Below are positions 7,169 to 14,957 of a stretch of DNA of 46,536 bases, in pieces; position 1 is the stretch's first letter, and every line of letters starts with the position of its first letter. A program made the position numbers and the translations under genes. Under the pieces are notes generated by a model. It was not told the origin of the DNA and made no database searches. It worked only from the letters and a program-made list of their open reading frames with translations. The DNA is from an uncultured Clostridia bacterium (GTDB lineage Bacteria; Bacillota; Clostridia; TANB77; CAG-508), in contig CALXKA010000007.1 of assembly GCA_944388765.1 (NCBI GenBank), forward strand, positions 1 to 46,536. Reading direction: 5' to 3'.

Positions 7169-7900
7169 TTACCTCATAGGATCTTCATCACTTGGACTTC
7201 CATGTCCAATCCAGTCTGGTTTAGACATTATTTTCATCATTTCTCTTTGTGCTTTTATATATACTTCTCCATATTCATCATAATAAAATGGATCTAGCAT
7301 ATCAACTTTTGCTTGTTTACCATTTCTGACATTCATTTGCATTCTATATCTTATAGCTTCCATTACTTTAAATCTTGCTCTATTTATTTCTTCTTCACTA
7401 TTAGGATATGCTGGTAAAATTGATACTATTCCGTTATTTAAAATTGCATCTGAAAACATTTGCATAAAATTTTCCATTGCCTGAAATCTATAATCTAAAC
7501 ATGGTCTTTCTCCATATTTATCTTTTTGTAATAATGTTTCTAAATGTGCTTTTTTCATCAAAGATCTATTATCTTGTGCTTTTAAAATTAGTTTTGAAGG
7601 AATTCTATCTACTGTCTCTGCATATTCTACCATTTCATATAATGGTTCTATATCGCTTGGAATTATTGTTTCCCAGTCCACATATAAGATGCTTGGTTCT
7701 ACACTTTCAGTTATCATTGGATTTAATAAGTCCATTCCATTAATAATTATTTTATGTTCATCTACTTCAACTTCTTCTTCATCAGTATTTAGGTATTTTT
7801 CATCTCTTTTTAATAATAGATTTCCATTTTCATCTATTCTTTTACCATTTTCATTTATCGTTGGTCGTTCTCTGCATAGAACTAATAATTTTCCTTCCAT
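7169..7900 (-). CDS. Unrecognised acidic protein in the gltX operon
   Basis: 243 residues, no signal peptide or membrane segment. I do not recognise the family. The N-terminal part is charged and acidic (DEKYLNTDEEEVEVDEH, residues about 33-49). The centre has alternating strands and helices (EPSILYVDWETIIPSDIEPL), and the C-terminal third is helical and Met/Arg-rich (RARFKVMEAIRYRMQMNVRNG), ending in a flexible HGSPSDEDPMR tail. AAGGATGTGG precedes the ATG. It starts 14 bases after gltX and is followed 12 bases later by the DUF951 gene, so it is co-transcribed with them. A soluble cytoplasmic protein of unknown role. Confidence 0.75.
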   Translation of the reverse strand: MEGKLLVLCRERPTINENGKRIDENGNLLLKRDEKYLNTDEEEVEVDEHKIIINGMDLLNPMITESVEPSILYVDWETIIPSDIEPLYEMVEYAETVDRIPSKLILKAQDNRSLMKKAHLETLLQKDKYGERPCLDYRFQAMENFMQMFSDAILNNGIVSILPAYPNSEEEINRARFKVMEAIRYRMQMNVRNGKQAKVDMLDPFYYDEYGEVYIKAQREMMKIMSKPDWIGHGSPSDEDPMR

Positions 7901-7914
7901 ATTTCCACATCCTT

Positions 7915-9567
7915 TTAATTAAATTTAGCTTTTTCAAATCTTGATTTTATTCTTTCTTTTCCTAATATTTTCATTATTTCATACATATCTGGTGTGTTTG
8001 TCCTTCCTGTCAAAGCTACTCTTAATACTGTACTTACATCTCCCACATGTGCTTCATAATTTCCTGGATTTTCTTTAAATTCCTTTACTTCTTTTGCATA
8101 TCCCATTTCTCCTGCTAGTTCTTTTATTTTATTAAACCATGTATCTTTCTCATCATTATCATCATAGTATTTTTCGATATACAGCTCTAATATTCTATTA
8201 ATTTTTTCTTTATCATTAATTACTTGGTAAGGATATTCTATTTGTTTGCTATAAAATATATCATCATACATATATTCTATATTTTCTTTTACATCAGACC
8301 ATTTAGCTATATCTTTTCTTGGTTTTTTATTTCCTCTTTCTATTCCAAATACTTTTAATGCATATTCTTTATTCTCTAATATTTTATTTAATTCTTCATC
8401 ATGTTTTTTAGCCCATTTTTTAGCTTCTTCATATACTTTTTCAGCTGTATATCTTGATATTACCGTTTTTCCTATGTCTAGTAATTTTACCATATCAAAT
8501 AAAGCTCCACTTACACTCATTTTATTTAATTGTAATTCAAATTCATCTATTGATTTTTCTTTATTAGCTCTTCTCCAATTTTCAAAATTTGAATTTGCAA
8601 TATTTAATAAATATTCTTTTACCGCTTCTTCTGGTATTCCTTCTTCTTCATAATAGCTTACTGCTGCTTCTTGATCTTTTCTCTTACTTAGTTTTCTTTT
8701 ATTTCCATTATCATTTTTCATTATTGGAGCAATATGTGCATATTTTGGTGCTTTAAATCCTAATTCATGAAACAATTGTAAATGTAAGGGTACTGATGAT
8801 AGCCATTCATCTCCTCTTATTACATGTGTTGTTCTCATTAAGTGGTCATCCACAACATGTGCAAAATGATATGTTGGAAGTCCATCTGCTTTTATTATAA
8901 CAATATCTTGATCATTTTCTGGGAAATCAACATTTCCTTTTATTGCATCATGGTGTTTTATTTTCCTATCTTCACGTCCTGGTGATTTAAAACGAATAAT
9001 ATATTTTTCTCCGTTTTTTATTTTTTCTATTGCTTCTTCTACTGTTATATTTCTACATTTTGCCCATACGCCATAATATCCAGGTCTTATTTTTGCTGCT
9101 TCTTGTTTTGTTCTTATTTCTTCTACTTCTTCTGGTGTACAAAAACATGGATACGCTTTTCCTTGTTCTATTAAATATTTAGCATATGCTTGATAGATTT
9201 CTTTTCTTTCACTTTGTTTATATGGCCCATATTCTCCTTTGCTTTCTGTATCACTAATCATTCCTTCATCTGGTTCCATTGCAAAGTCTTTTAATGCATT
9301 TACTATACCTGTTACGCCATTTTCTACTTCTCTTTTTTGGTCTGTATCTTCAATTCTTAGAAAAAACACACCTCCTGTTTGGTTTGCTAATTTTTTTGCT
9401 ATTACTGATTGATATAGTCCTCCTATATGAACAAAGCCTGTTGGGCTTGGTGCAAACCTTGTTACTATTGCCCCTTCTTTTAAATTTCTTTTTGGATATT
9501 TTTCTTCATAATATGATATATCTTTTGATTCTGGGAATATTAAATTTGCTAAATCTTTATAATCCAT
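7915..9567 (-). CDS. gltX: Glutamyl-tRNA synthetase, clostridial long form
   Basis: 550 residues from the ATG at 9567, chosen because AGAGGAG sits just before it; the frame is open another eight codons into the previous gene. The class I HIGH motif is APSPTGFVHIGGLYQSV near residues 40-56, and KLSKRKDQEAA near 290-300 is the KMSKS motif. CFCTPEEVEEI matches the family's insert region. The sequence follows the roughly 550-residue GltX of Clostridia, longer than the 480-500 residue standard enzyme. It charges tRNA-Glu, and in species without GlnRS also tRNA-Gln. One base separates its ATG from the stop of the upstream gene, indicating coupling. Confidence 0.95.
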   Translation of the reverse strand: MDYKDLANLIFPESKDISYYEEKYPKRNLKEGAIVTRFAPSPTGFVHIGGLYQSVIAKKLANQTGGVFFLRIEDTDQKREVENGVTGIVNALKDFAMEPDEGMISDTESKGEYGPYKQSERKEIYQAYAKYLIEQGKAYPCFCTPEEVEEIRTKQEAAKIRPGYYGVWAKCRNITVEEAIEKIKNGEKYIIRFKSPGREDRKIKHHDAIKGNVDFPENDQDIVIIKADGLPTYHFAHVVDDHLMRTTHVIRGDEWLSSVPLHLQLFHELGFKAPKYAHIAPIMKNDNGNKRKLSKRKDQEAAVSYYEEEGIPEEAVKEYLLNIANSNFENWRRANKEKSIDEFELQLNKMSVSGALFDMVKLLDIGKTVISRYTAEKVYEEAKKWAKKHDEELNKILENKEYALKVFGIERGNKKPRKDIAKWSDVKENIEYMYDDIFYSKQIEYPYQVINDKEKINRILELYIEKYYDDNDEKDTWFNKIKELAGEMGYAKEVKEFKENPGNYEAHVGDVSTVLRVALTGRTNTPDMYEIMKILGKERIKSRFEKAKFN

Positions 9568-9568
9568 T

Positions 9569-9907
9569 TTATCTCTCCTCTCTTTCTGCATTTCTCTTTT
9601 TTAGCACTCTCTCAGAAGTTATTATTTCATTTAGTTTATCAATATTAACATTTGGAAATTCCATTTTTACTTTTTTCTTAATTTCGTTTAATGGTAGGCT
9701 TTTATTTCTGCTTATTATTTGAGCTATTCTTCTTGCTTTTTTCTTTTCTTCAACAGAAGTAATTATATTTATTAATTCTTCTGCATTAAAACTAGGATAT
9801 TTCTTTTTTACAATTCTTTTTATTTCATTTATTGGTAAATTATTATTTTTTTCTACTATTCTTGTCACATCTTCTAGGTTTATTGGTTTTTCTTGTTTTT
9901 TATTCAT
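9569..9907 (-). CDS. Small protein with two internal repeats
   Basis: 112 residues from ATG 9907, which has GGAGGG five bases upstream; an earlier in-frame ATG at 9931 lies at the -10 of the promoter and cannot be used. Two copies of a roughly 35-residue unit are visible: RIVEKNNNLPINEIKRIVKK...ELINIITS and QIISRNKSLPLNEIKKKVKM...KLNEIITS. Each has an N-x-LP-x-NEIK core and a (Y/F)P(S/N)(F/V)N turn, so the protein is probably two helical hairpin domains. It is basic, soluble and of unknown function; a small nucleic-acid-binding role would be speculation. First gene of the gltX operon. Confidence 0.75.
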   Translation of the reverse strand: MNKKQEKPINLEDVTRIVEKNNNLPINEIKRIVKKKYPSFNAEELINIITSVEEKKKARRIAQIISRNKSLPLNEIKKKVKMEFPNVNIDKLNEIITSERVLKKRNAEREER

Positions 9908-9931
9908 ATATTCCCTCCGTTTTCTTTGCAT

Positions 9932-9960
9932 ATTATACTATATATATTGTTATTTTACAA
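9932..9960 (-). promoter_or_regulatory. Promoter of the repeat protein-gltX operon
   Basis: TTGTAA (9960-9955) and TATAAT (9937-9932), 17-base spacer, minus strand. Predicted start near 9925 confirms the downstream start codon of the repeat protein. Confidence 0.8.
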
Positions 9961-10006
9961 GTTATGTTATATTCAAGTTTTATTTTTTATAAATTTGTTT
10001 TTTCTC

Positions 10007-10016
10007 TTGATATAAT
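10007..10016 (+). promoter_or_regulatory. Possible extended -10 promoter
   Basis: TTGATATAAT contains the TGnTATAAT extended -10 pattern on the plus strand, with no clear -35. It would transcribe the otherwise empty region 10023-10200, including the 14-codon reading frame at 10094. Confidence 0.35.
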
Positions 10017-10093
10017 TTAGTTATGATTATTATATATACTTTAAATATATTAGAATGTAAATTATAAATCAACAAGTAAGTTTGGAGTTTAAA

Positions 10094-10138
10094 ATGACTA
10101 TATTAATAAAAATTACAAAACTCCTAAAAATCCACTAA
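10094..10138 (+). CDS. Possible 14-residue peptide
   Basis: GGAG (10084-10087) lies seven bases before ATG, followed by MTILIKITKLLKIH and TAA. The peptide is hydrophobic and cationic, and the start site lies in a GGAGTTT/AAACTCC inverted repeat that could hide the ribosome binding site. It could be a leader or toxin-like peptide, or chance in AT-rich DNA. Apart from this, 9938-10171 shows nothing I can call. Confidence 0.2.
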   Translation: MTILIKITKLLKIH

Positions 10139-10171
10139 ACCTTATCTAATTAATAATATATAAAAAATATA

Positions 10172-10200
10172 TAATACCAAGCTAAAAAAGCTTGGTATTA
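10172..10200 (-). terminator. Terminator after RNase J gene
   Basis: TAATACCAAGCT (10172-10183) and AGCTTGGTATTA (10189-10200) make a perfect 12-bp stem with an A5 loop. A T-rich stretch follows on the minus strand. Confidence 0.75.
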
Positions 10201-10209
10201 CACATTTTC

Positions 10210-12126
10210 TTATATTTCCATTATGATTGGTATTATCATTGGATTTCTTTTAGTTTTCATGAAAATATAATCTCTTAAATTTTCTCTTGCAGCTGATTTA
10301 ATAGTTGCCCAGTCACGAATCCCTCTTTCTTCACATTTTTTTATTTCATGTCTTACTACTGATTTTACATCATCCATTAAATTTTCAGATTCTTTTACAT
10401 ATACAAATCCTCTTGATATTACATCTGGTCCTGCTACTACTTCTCCTGTTGATGAATCCATTGTTAAAACAATAATTATTAATCCATCTTGTGATAAATG
10501 TTGTCTGTCTCTTAGCACAACACTTCCAACATCTCCTACTCCAAGACCATCAACTAATACTCTACCACTAGTTACAGAACTTGTTAGTTCCGCTCCTTCT
10601 TCATTTATTTCAAGTATTCTACCATTTGACATCATTATAATATTTTCCTTGTCAATTCCCATACTTTGGGCTGTCTCACTATGTGCTCTTAATTGTCTAT
10701 ATTCGCCATGTACTGGTATGAAATATTTCGGCTTTGCTAATGCAATTATTAATTTTTGTTCTTCTTGGCAAGCATGTCCTGAAACATGTACTGCTTCTAA
10801 TGAAGAATATACAACTTCTGCACCAATTTGCATCAAATCATCAATTACTTTTGATACAAATTTTTCATTTCCAGGAATTGGTGTTGCGGATATTATTACT
10901 AAATCATTTTGTGTAATTTTTACCTTTCTATGATCTCCTGCTGCCATTCTAGTTAGTGCTGACATTGGCTCTCCTTGACTTCCTGTTGTTATTATTACTA
11001 ATTGTTCATCTGTATAACTATTTATCATATCTATATCTATAAATATATTTTCTGGGCATTGAATGTATCCTAATTCTCTTGCTGTTTCTATCATGTTTAT
11101 CATACTTCTACCACATACAGCAATTTTTCTATTATATTTTACTGCTGAATTTACTATTTGTTGAATCCTATGAACATTTGATGCAAATGTTGCAACAACT
11201 ATCCTTTTTGTACAATGTAGAAATAATTTATCAAAAACTTCTCCTATTGAACTTTCAGACATTGTAAATCCTTTTCTTTCTGCATTTGTACTATCTGACA
11301 TTAAGGCAAGTATTCCTTTATTTCCAAGTTCTGCAATTCTTCCAAAATCCATTATTTTACCATCAATCGGTGTATAATCTACTTTAAAATCTCCTGTGTG
11401 TAATATTGTTCCAGCAGGTGTAGTAATTGCAAGCATTACTGAATCTGGTATACTATGTGTACTTCTTATAATCTCTACTTTAAAATTCTTTCCTAGTTGT
11501 AATACTTGACCTTGTGTTACCTCTATTAATGTTGTACTTCTTAATAATTTGTGTTCTTCTAATTTATTTCTAATTAACCCTGCTGCTAATTTTGGTGCAT
11601 AAATTGGTATATTTATTTTCTTTAATAAATATGGAACACTTCCTATATGGTCTTCGTGACCATGTGTTATTATTAAACCTTTTATTTTATCAACATTTTT
11701 TTCTAGATAGCTTATATCTGGTATAACTAAATCTACACCTAACATATCATCTTCTGGGAATGATAATCCACAATCTACAACTATTATCTCATCTTCATAT
11801 TCAAATACAGTTATGTTTTTTCCTACTTCATGTAGTCCTCCTAGTGGAATTATTTTTAATTTTGAAGCTTTAAATATATTTGAATTATCCTTTTTGTTTT
11901 TTGTTGTAATTCTTTTTCCTTTGTTATCTGTATTAAATTCTTTTTTTGTTCTTTTTTTAGTTGTTCTATTTTCTGATTTTAAAACACTTACAGATTTATT
12001 CTCTCTATTTTCGTTTTCTTTTTTTTCTCTTGGTTTTTTATTATATGTTCTTTTCGTTTTTTGACCTCCTTCCGCATCATTTTTTGTTTTTCTTTCTTTT
12101 TTGTTTTCTAAGTTTTCTTCTGTCAT
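10210..12126 (-). CDS. rnj: Ribonuclease J with basic N-terminal extension
   Basis: 638 residues against about 555 for typical RNase J. The first 90 or so are a disordered Lys/Arg/Glu/Asn tail rich in KKxK runs, a probable RNA- or ribosome-contact extension. The conserved core begins at LKIIPLGGLHEVGKNITVFEY. The metallo-beta-lactamase metal motif is THGHEDHIGSVPYLL near residues 155-170, followed by HTGDFKVDY, SDSTNAERKGFT, TTGSQGEPMSAL, and VHVSGHACQEE of the beta-CASP domain. The enzyme is a 5'-3' exo- and endonuclease in mRNA decay and rRNA maturation. AAAGGAG precedes the ATG. It is a single-gene unit with a long leader. Confidence 0.93.
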   Translation of the reverse strand: MTEENLENKKERKTKNDAEGGQKTKRTYNKKPREKKENENRENKSVSVLKSENRTTKKRTKKEFNTDNKGKRITTKNKKDNSNIFKASKLKIIPLGGLHEVGKNITVFEYEDEIIVVDCGLSFPEDDMLGVDLVIPDISYLEKNVDKIKGLIITHGHEDHIGSVPYLLKKINIPIYAPKLAAGLIRNKLEEHKLLRSTTLIEVTQGQVLQLGKNFKVEIIRSTHSIPDSVMLAITTPAGTILHTGDFKVDYTPIDGKIMDFGRIAELGNKGILALMSDSTNAERKGFTMSESSIGEVFDKLFLHCTKRIVVATFASNVHRIQQIVNSAVKYNRKIAVCGRSMINMIETARELGYIQCPENIFIDIDMINSYTDEQLVIITTGSQGEPMSALTRMAAGDHRKVKITQNDLVIISATPIPGNEKFVSKVIDDLMQIGAEVVYSSLEAVHVSGHACQEEQKLIIALAKPKYFIPVHGEYRQLRAHSETAQSMGIDKENIIMMSNGRILEINEEGAELTSSVTSGRVLVDGLGVGDVGSVVLRDRQHLSQDGLIIIVLTMDSSTGEVVAGPDVISRGFVYVKESENLMDDVKSVVRHEIKKCEERGIRDWATIKSAARENLRDYIFMKTKRNPMIIPIIMEI

Positions 12127-12412
12127 AAAATCTCCTTTCTTTTATACATATTTTTATTTTATTAATCCTTAAAAAAATTAGTTTATACAACTAATTTAAC
12201 CTAATTTTATATTTAATATTCAATACAAACAAAGCTTATTATCATACTAAAATTTATTTTCTCTCTTTTACATTTTTAGCATGTTATAAACTTAAAAAAT
12301 CCGATTCCTATTATTTATTTTTTCTCATTTAATATTAATCTCGTCTCTATCTCTTTTCTTAATTAGGTTTTTATTAATAAAATCTCATCTCATAGCACTA
12401 GGCTAACTACTG
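12127..12412 (-). promoter_or_regulatory. Long structured leader of the RNase J gene
   Basis: About 285 bases lie between the predicted transcription start and the start codon. AACCTAATT (12369-12361, minus) is perfectly complementary to AATTAGGTT (12206-12198), enclosing some 155 bases, and the second arm abuts an intrinsic terminator hairpin at 12171-12197. I recognise no riboswitch or T-box motif. The layout suggests an attenuated leader, or a separate small RNA of about 240 nt. AT-richness weakens the pairing argument. Confidence 0.45.
12171..12197 (-). terminator. Attenuator-like terminator in the RNase J leader
   Basis: AAATTAGTT (12197-12189) pairs with AACTAATTT (12183-12175) around GTATA, with a T7 run overlapping the descending arm. 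It lies about 45 bases upstream of the start codon. Confidence 0.65.
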
Positions 12413-12418
12413 TTTAAA

Positions 12419-12447
12419 ATTATACTATATTTTTCCTTAAAAGTCAA
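12419..12447 (-). promoter_or_regulatory. Promoter of the RNase J gene
   Basis: TTGACT (12447-12442) and TATAAT (12424-12419), 17-base spacer on the minus strand, directly after the proS terminator. Confidence 0.85.
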
Positions 12448-12448
12448 T

Positions 12449-12473
12449 AAAAGGACAGATCTTCTGTCCTTTT
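12449..12473 (-). terminator. Terminator after proS
   Basis: AAAAGGACAGA (12449-12459) and TCTGTCCTTTT (12463-12473) form an 11-bp stem with a three-base loop right after the proS stop codon. Confidence 0.85.
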
Positions 12474-12476
12474 ATT

Positions 12477-13916
12477 TTAATATTGTCTTCCCCATACTAC
12501 CATTTTTTCAGCTTTTTTACCACAGCATACACATGTGTCTGACAAATGTTCTTGTTCAAATGGTATACATCTTGATGGTGCCCCTGTTAATTCTTTTATT
12601 TTATCTTCACATTCTTGTGATCCACACCACATTGTTTTTATAAATCCTTGATTTTCATCTATATTTTTAATGAATTCATCCATATTTAGTGCAATAGATG
12701 TTTTTTCTTTCATTCTATTTTTACATACTTGATACATTGATTTATGTATATCTTCTAATAATTCTTCTATTTTTGTTTGTAATTCTTCTATTTTAATTGG
12801 CATTTTTTCCAATGTATCTCTTCTTGTTACTATTACTTCTCCTTTTTCTATCTCTTTTGGTCCAATTTCAATTCTAACTGGTACTCCTTTCATTTCCCAA
12901 TCATTAAATTTGTATCCAACTGTGTAATTATCTCTATTATCTAATTCTACTCTAAATTTTTCTTTCAATTTTTCTTTTATTTTATTAGCTTTTTCTAATA
13001 CGTTTCCTTTTTCTTGTGCTATTGGAATTATTACTATTTGAATTGGTGCTACATATGGAGGTAATTTTAACCCTCTATTATCACCATGAGCCATGATAAC
13101 TGCACCTATTAATCTTGTACTAATTCCCCATGATGTTTGATATGCATATTCTTGTTCTCCATTTCTATTTTGGAATTTAACTTCAAATGGTTTTGTAAAG
13201 TTCTGGCCAAAATAATGTGAAGTTCCTCCTTGCAGAGCTCTTCCATCATGCATTAATGTTTCAACTGTATATGTTGCTTCTGCCCCTGCAAATTGTTCCT
13301 TTTTTGTTTTTTGACCTTTCAATACTGGTATTGCTAATAGGTTTTCTATTACATCTGCATAAACTTCTAGCATATCTAATGTGAATTGTTTTGCCTCTTG
13401 TTCTGTTTCATGAATTGTATGCCCTTCTTGCCATAAAAATTCTCTTGAACGTAAAAATGGTCTTGTTTCTTTTTCCCATCTTAATACACTACACCATTGA
13501 TTATATAAATATGGTAAATCTCTCCAAGATTTTAACCATTTTGAATACATAGTTGAAAATATAGTTTCAGAAGTAGGTCTAACACACAATCTTTCTTCTA
13601 ATTTTTCTCCTCCACCAATTGTAACCCAGGCTACCTCTGGTGCAAATCCTTCAACATGATCTTTTTCTTTATTTAATAAATTTTCTGGTATTAATACTGG
13701 CATAGACACATTTTTTACTCCATGCTCTTTAAATTTTTTATCAGCATATGCTTGTATATTTTCCCATATGCTATATCCATAAGGTCTAATTGATATAAAT
13801 CCTTTCACATCTGTGTAATCAGCAAGTTCTGCTTTTAGGACAATATCAGTATACCATTGTGCAAAATTTTCATTTATATTTGTTATATCTTTTACAAATT
13901 CTTTTTTATTTCCCAT
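12477..13916 (-). CDS. proS: Prolyl-tRNA synthetase, archaeal/eukaryotic type
   Basis: 479 residues, the size of ProRS enzymes that lack the bacterial editing insertion. Class II motif 2 is [24 protein letters not shown] near residues 140-163, and motif 3 is the region [20 protein letters not shown]. The C-terminal zinc domain has [11 protein letters not shown] and [12 protein letters not shown], and the chain ends WGRQY with the terminal Tyr typical of this type. It charges tRNA-Pro. This form is common in Clostridia and Bacteroidetes. It begins 51 bases after scpB with GAAAGGA upstream and is likely co-transcribed from the scpB promoter. Confidence 0.95.
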   Translation of the reverse strand: MGNKKEFVKDITNINENFAQWYTDIVLKAELADYTDVKGFISIRPYGYSIWENIQAYADKKFKEHGVKNVSMPVLIPENLLNKEKDHVEGFAPEVAWVTIGGGEKLEERLCVRPTSETIFSTMYSKWLKSWRDLPYLYNQWCSVLRWEKETRPFLRSREFLWQEGHTIHETEQEAKQFTLDMLEVYADVIENLLAIPVLKGQKTKKEQFAGAEATYTVETLMHDGRALQGGTSHYFGQNFTKPFEVKFQNRNGEQEYAYQTSWGISTRLIGAVIMAHGDNRGLKLPPYVAPIQIVIIPIAQEKGNVLEKANKIKEKLKEKFRVELDNRDNYTVGYKFNDWEMKGVPVRIEIGPKEIEKGEVIVTRRDTLEKMPIKIEELQTKIEELLEDIHKSMYQVCKNRMKEKTSIALNMDEFIKNIDENQGFIKTMWCGSQECEDKIKELTGAPSRCIPFEQEHLSDTCVCCGKKAEKMVVWGRQY

Positions 13917-13967
13917 ATTATCAATCCTTTCAAAATAAATTTTATATAAATACTTTAATTAAATGTC

Positions 13968-14588
13968 TTAACCTTCCCTTTCGGGCATTGGAGCCTCTAC
14001 TTTTCCTTCTTTATCTATATCTAATTTATTTTCATCAAGAATCTCATCAACAACAATTTGGTGATTTTCATCTAATTTATATCTTGGTAATTCTGGTAAA
14101 TCATTTAAAGAAGCATATCCAAACATTTTTAAAAATTCATTTGTTGTTTTATATGACATAGGTTTTCCTGGCAAGTCAATCTTCCCTGCTTCTTCTATTA
14201 ATCCATATTCCAATAATTTATATACACATGCATCTGCTGAAACTCCACGAATAGATTCTATTTCTGCTCTTGTTATTTTTGGATTATATGCAATAATTGC
14301 TAATGTTTCTAATGCTGCATTTGATAAATTTGGCTTTGTTCTCTTATCTAATACAGGATAAATATATTCATATAAATCTGGTTTTGAACATAATTGATAT
14401 GAATTATCTATTTTTATTAATTCTATTCCACAATTTTCATTTTTATATTCTTCCTGCATACTAGATATAACAGTATCTAAATCGTTTTCATTAATTTCTA
14501 ATGCTAATAATAATTCCTTTTTTTCAACTTGTCTTCCAGCTGAGAAAAGTATAGCTTCTATTATTGCTTTTAAATGATTAATATCCAT
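13968..14588 (-). CDS. scpB: Segregation and condensation protein B
   Basis: 206 residues, normal ScpB length. ILFSAGRQVEKKELLLALEI gives the first winged helix; RTKPNLSNAALETLAIIAYNPKITRAEIESIRGV, KLLEYGLIEEAGKIDLPGKPMSYKTT and FLKMFG are signature ScpB segments of the second. ScpB works with ScpA as the kleisin complex of SMC in chromosome organisation. scpA, its usual neighbour, is not in the window. The acidic tail is nonconserved. AAAGGAG before the ATG. First gene of scpB-proS. Confidence 0.93.
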   Translation of the reverse strand: MDINHLKAIIEAILFSAGRQVEKKELLLALEINENDLDTVISSMQEEYKNENCGIELIKIDNSYQLCSKPDLYEYIYPVLDKRTKPNLSNAALETLAIIAYNPKITRAEIESIRGVSADACVYKLLEYGLIEEAGKIDLPGKPMSYKTTNEFLKMFGYASLNDLPELPRYKLDENHQIVVDEILDENKLDIDKEGKVEAPMPEREG

Positions 14589-14613
14589 TTTATTTCTCCT
14601 TTATAATGTATAT

Positions 14614-14642
14614 ATTATGCCATGAAATAAGCTCTATGTCAA
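14614..14642 (-). promoter_or_regulatory. Promoter of scpB-proS
   Basis: TTGACA (14642-14637) and CATAAT (14619-14614), 17-base spacer, 30 bases upstream of scpB. Confidence 0.75.
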
Positions 14643-14738
14643 GTTTTTTATATCTTCTTGCACTTTTTATTAATATGTGTTAATATTGAGTAAATATATT
14701 TATCGTTTTAATAATTATATTAAAAAAGGGAGGTTTCT

Positions 14739-14927
14739 ATGGAAGATAAAAAAGAGTTCGAAGTTGTTCCAGGAGATGGTTCAAACTTAGATATATCACC
14801 TGTTTATAATAATATAAATGAATTTAAGCCTAAATCTACTCATGATAAACCAATTAATATTGTTATACCCAAAGAATCTAAAAAAGATAAGAAAAAAAAG
14901 AATAAAAAAGATGATAAAGAAAACTAA
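14739..14927 (+). CDS. Small Lys-rich protein of unknown function
   Basis: 62 residues starting MEDKKEFEVVPGDGSNLDIS, then a middle PVYNNINEFKPKS segment and IVIPKESKKDKKKKNKKDDKEN, ending in a strongly basic Lys-rich tail. No membrane segment, no recognised domain; probably mostly disordered. GGGAGG precedes the ATG with good spacing, and the gene is followed at once by a strong terminator that overlaps its stop codon, so it looks like a real single-gene unit. The basic tail suggests RNA, DNA or membrane-surface contact, but this is a guess. Confidence 0.7.
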   Translation: MEDKKEFEVVPGDGSNLDISPVYNNINEFKPKSTHDKPINIVIPKESKKDKKKKNKKDDKEN

Positions 14928-14957
14928 GACTGTTATATAACAGTCTTAGTTTTCTTT
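14916..14957. terminator. 42-bp perfect palindrome, shared bidirectional terminator
   Basis: A perfect inverted repeat centred between 14936 and 14937 with A-rich and T-rich outer arms. It contains the stop codon of the plus-strand Lys-rich gene and reaches the stop codon of the converging minus-strand gene. Confidence 0.9.
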
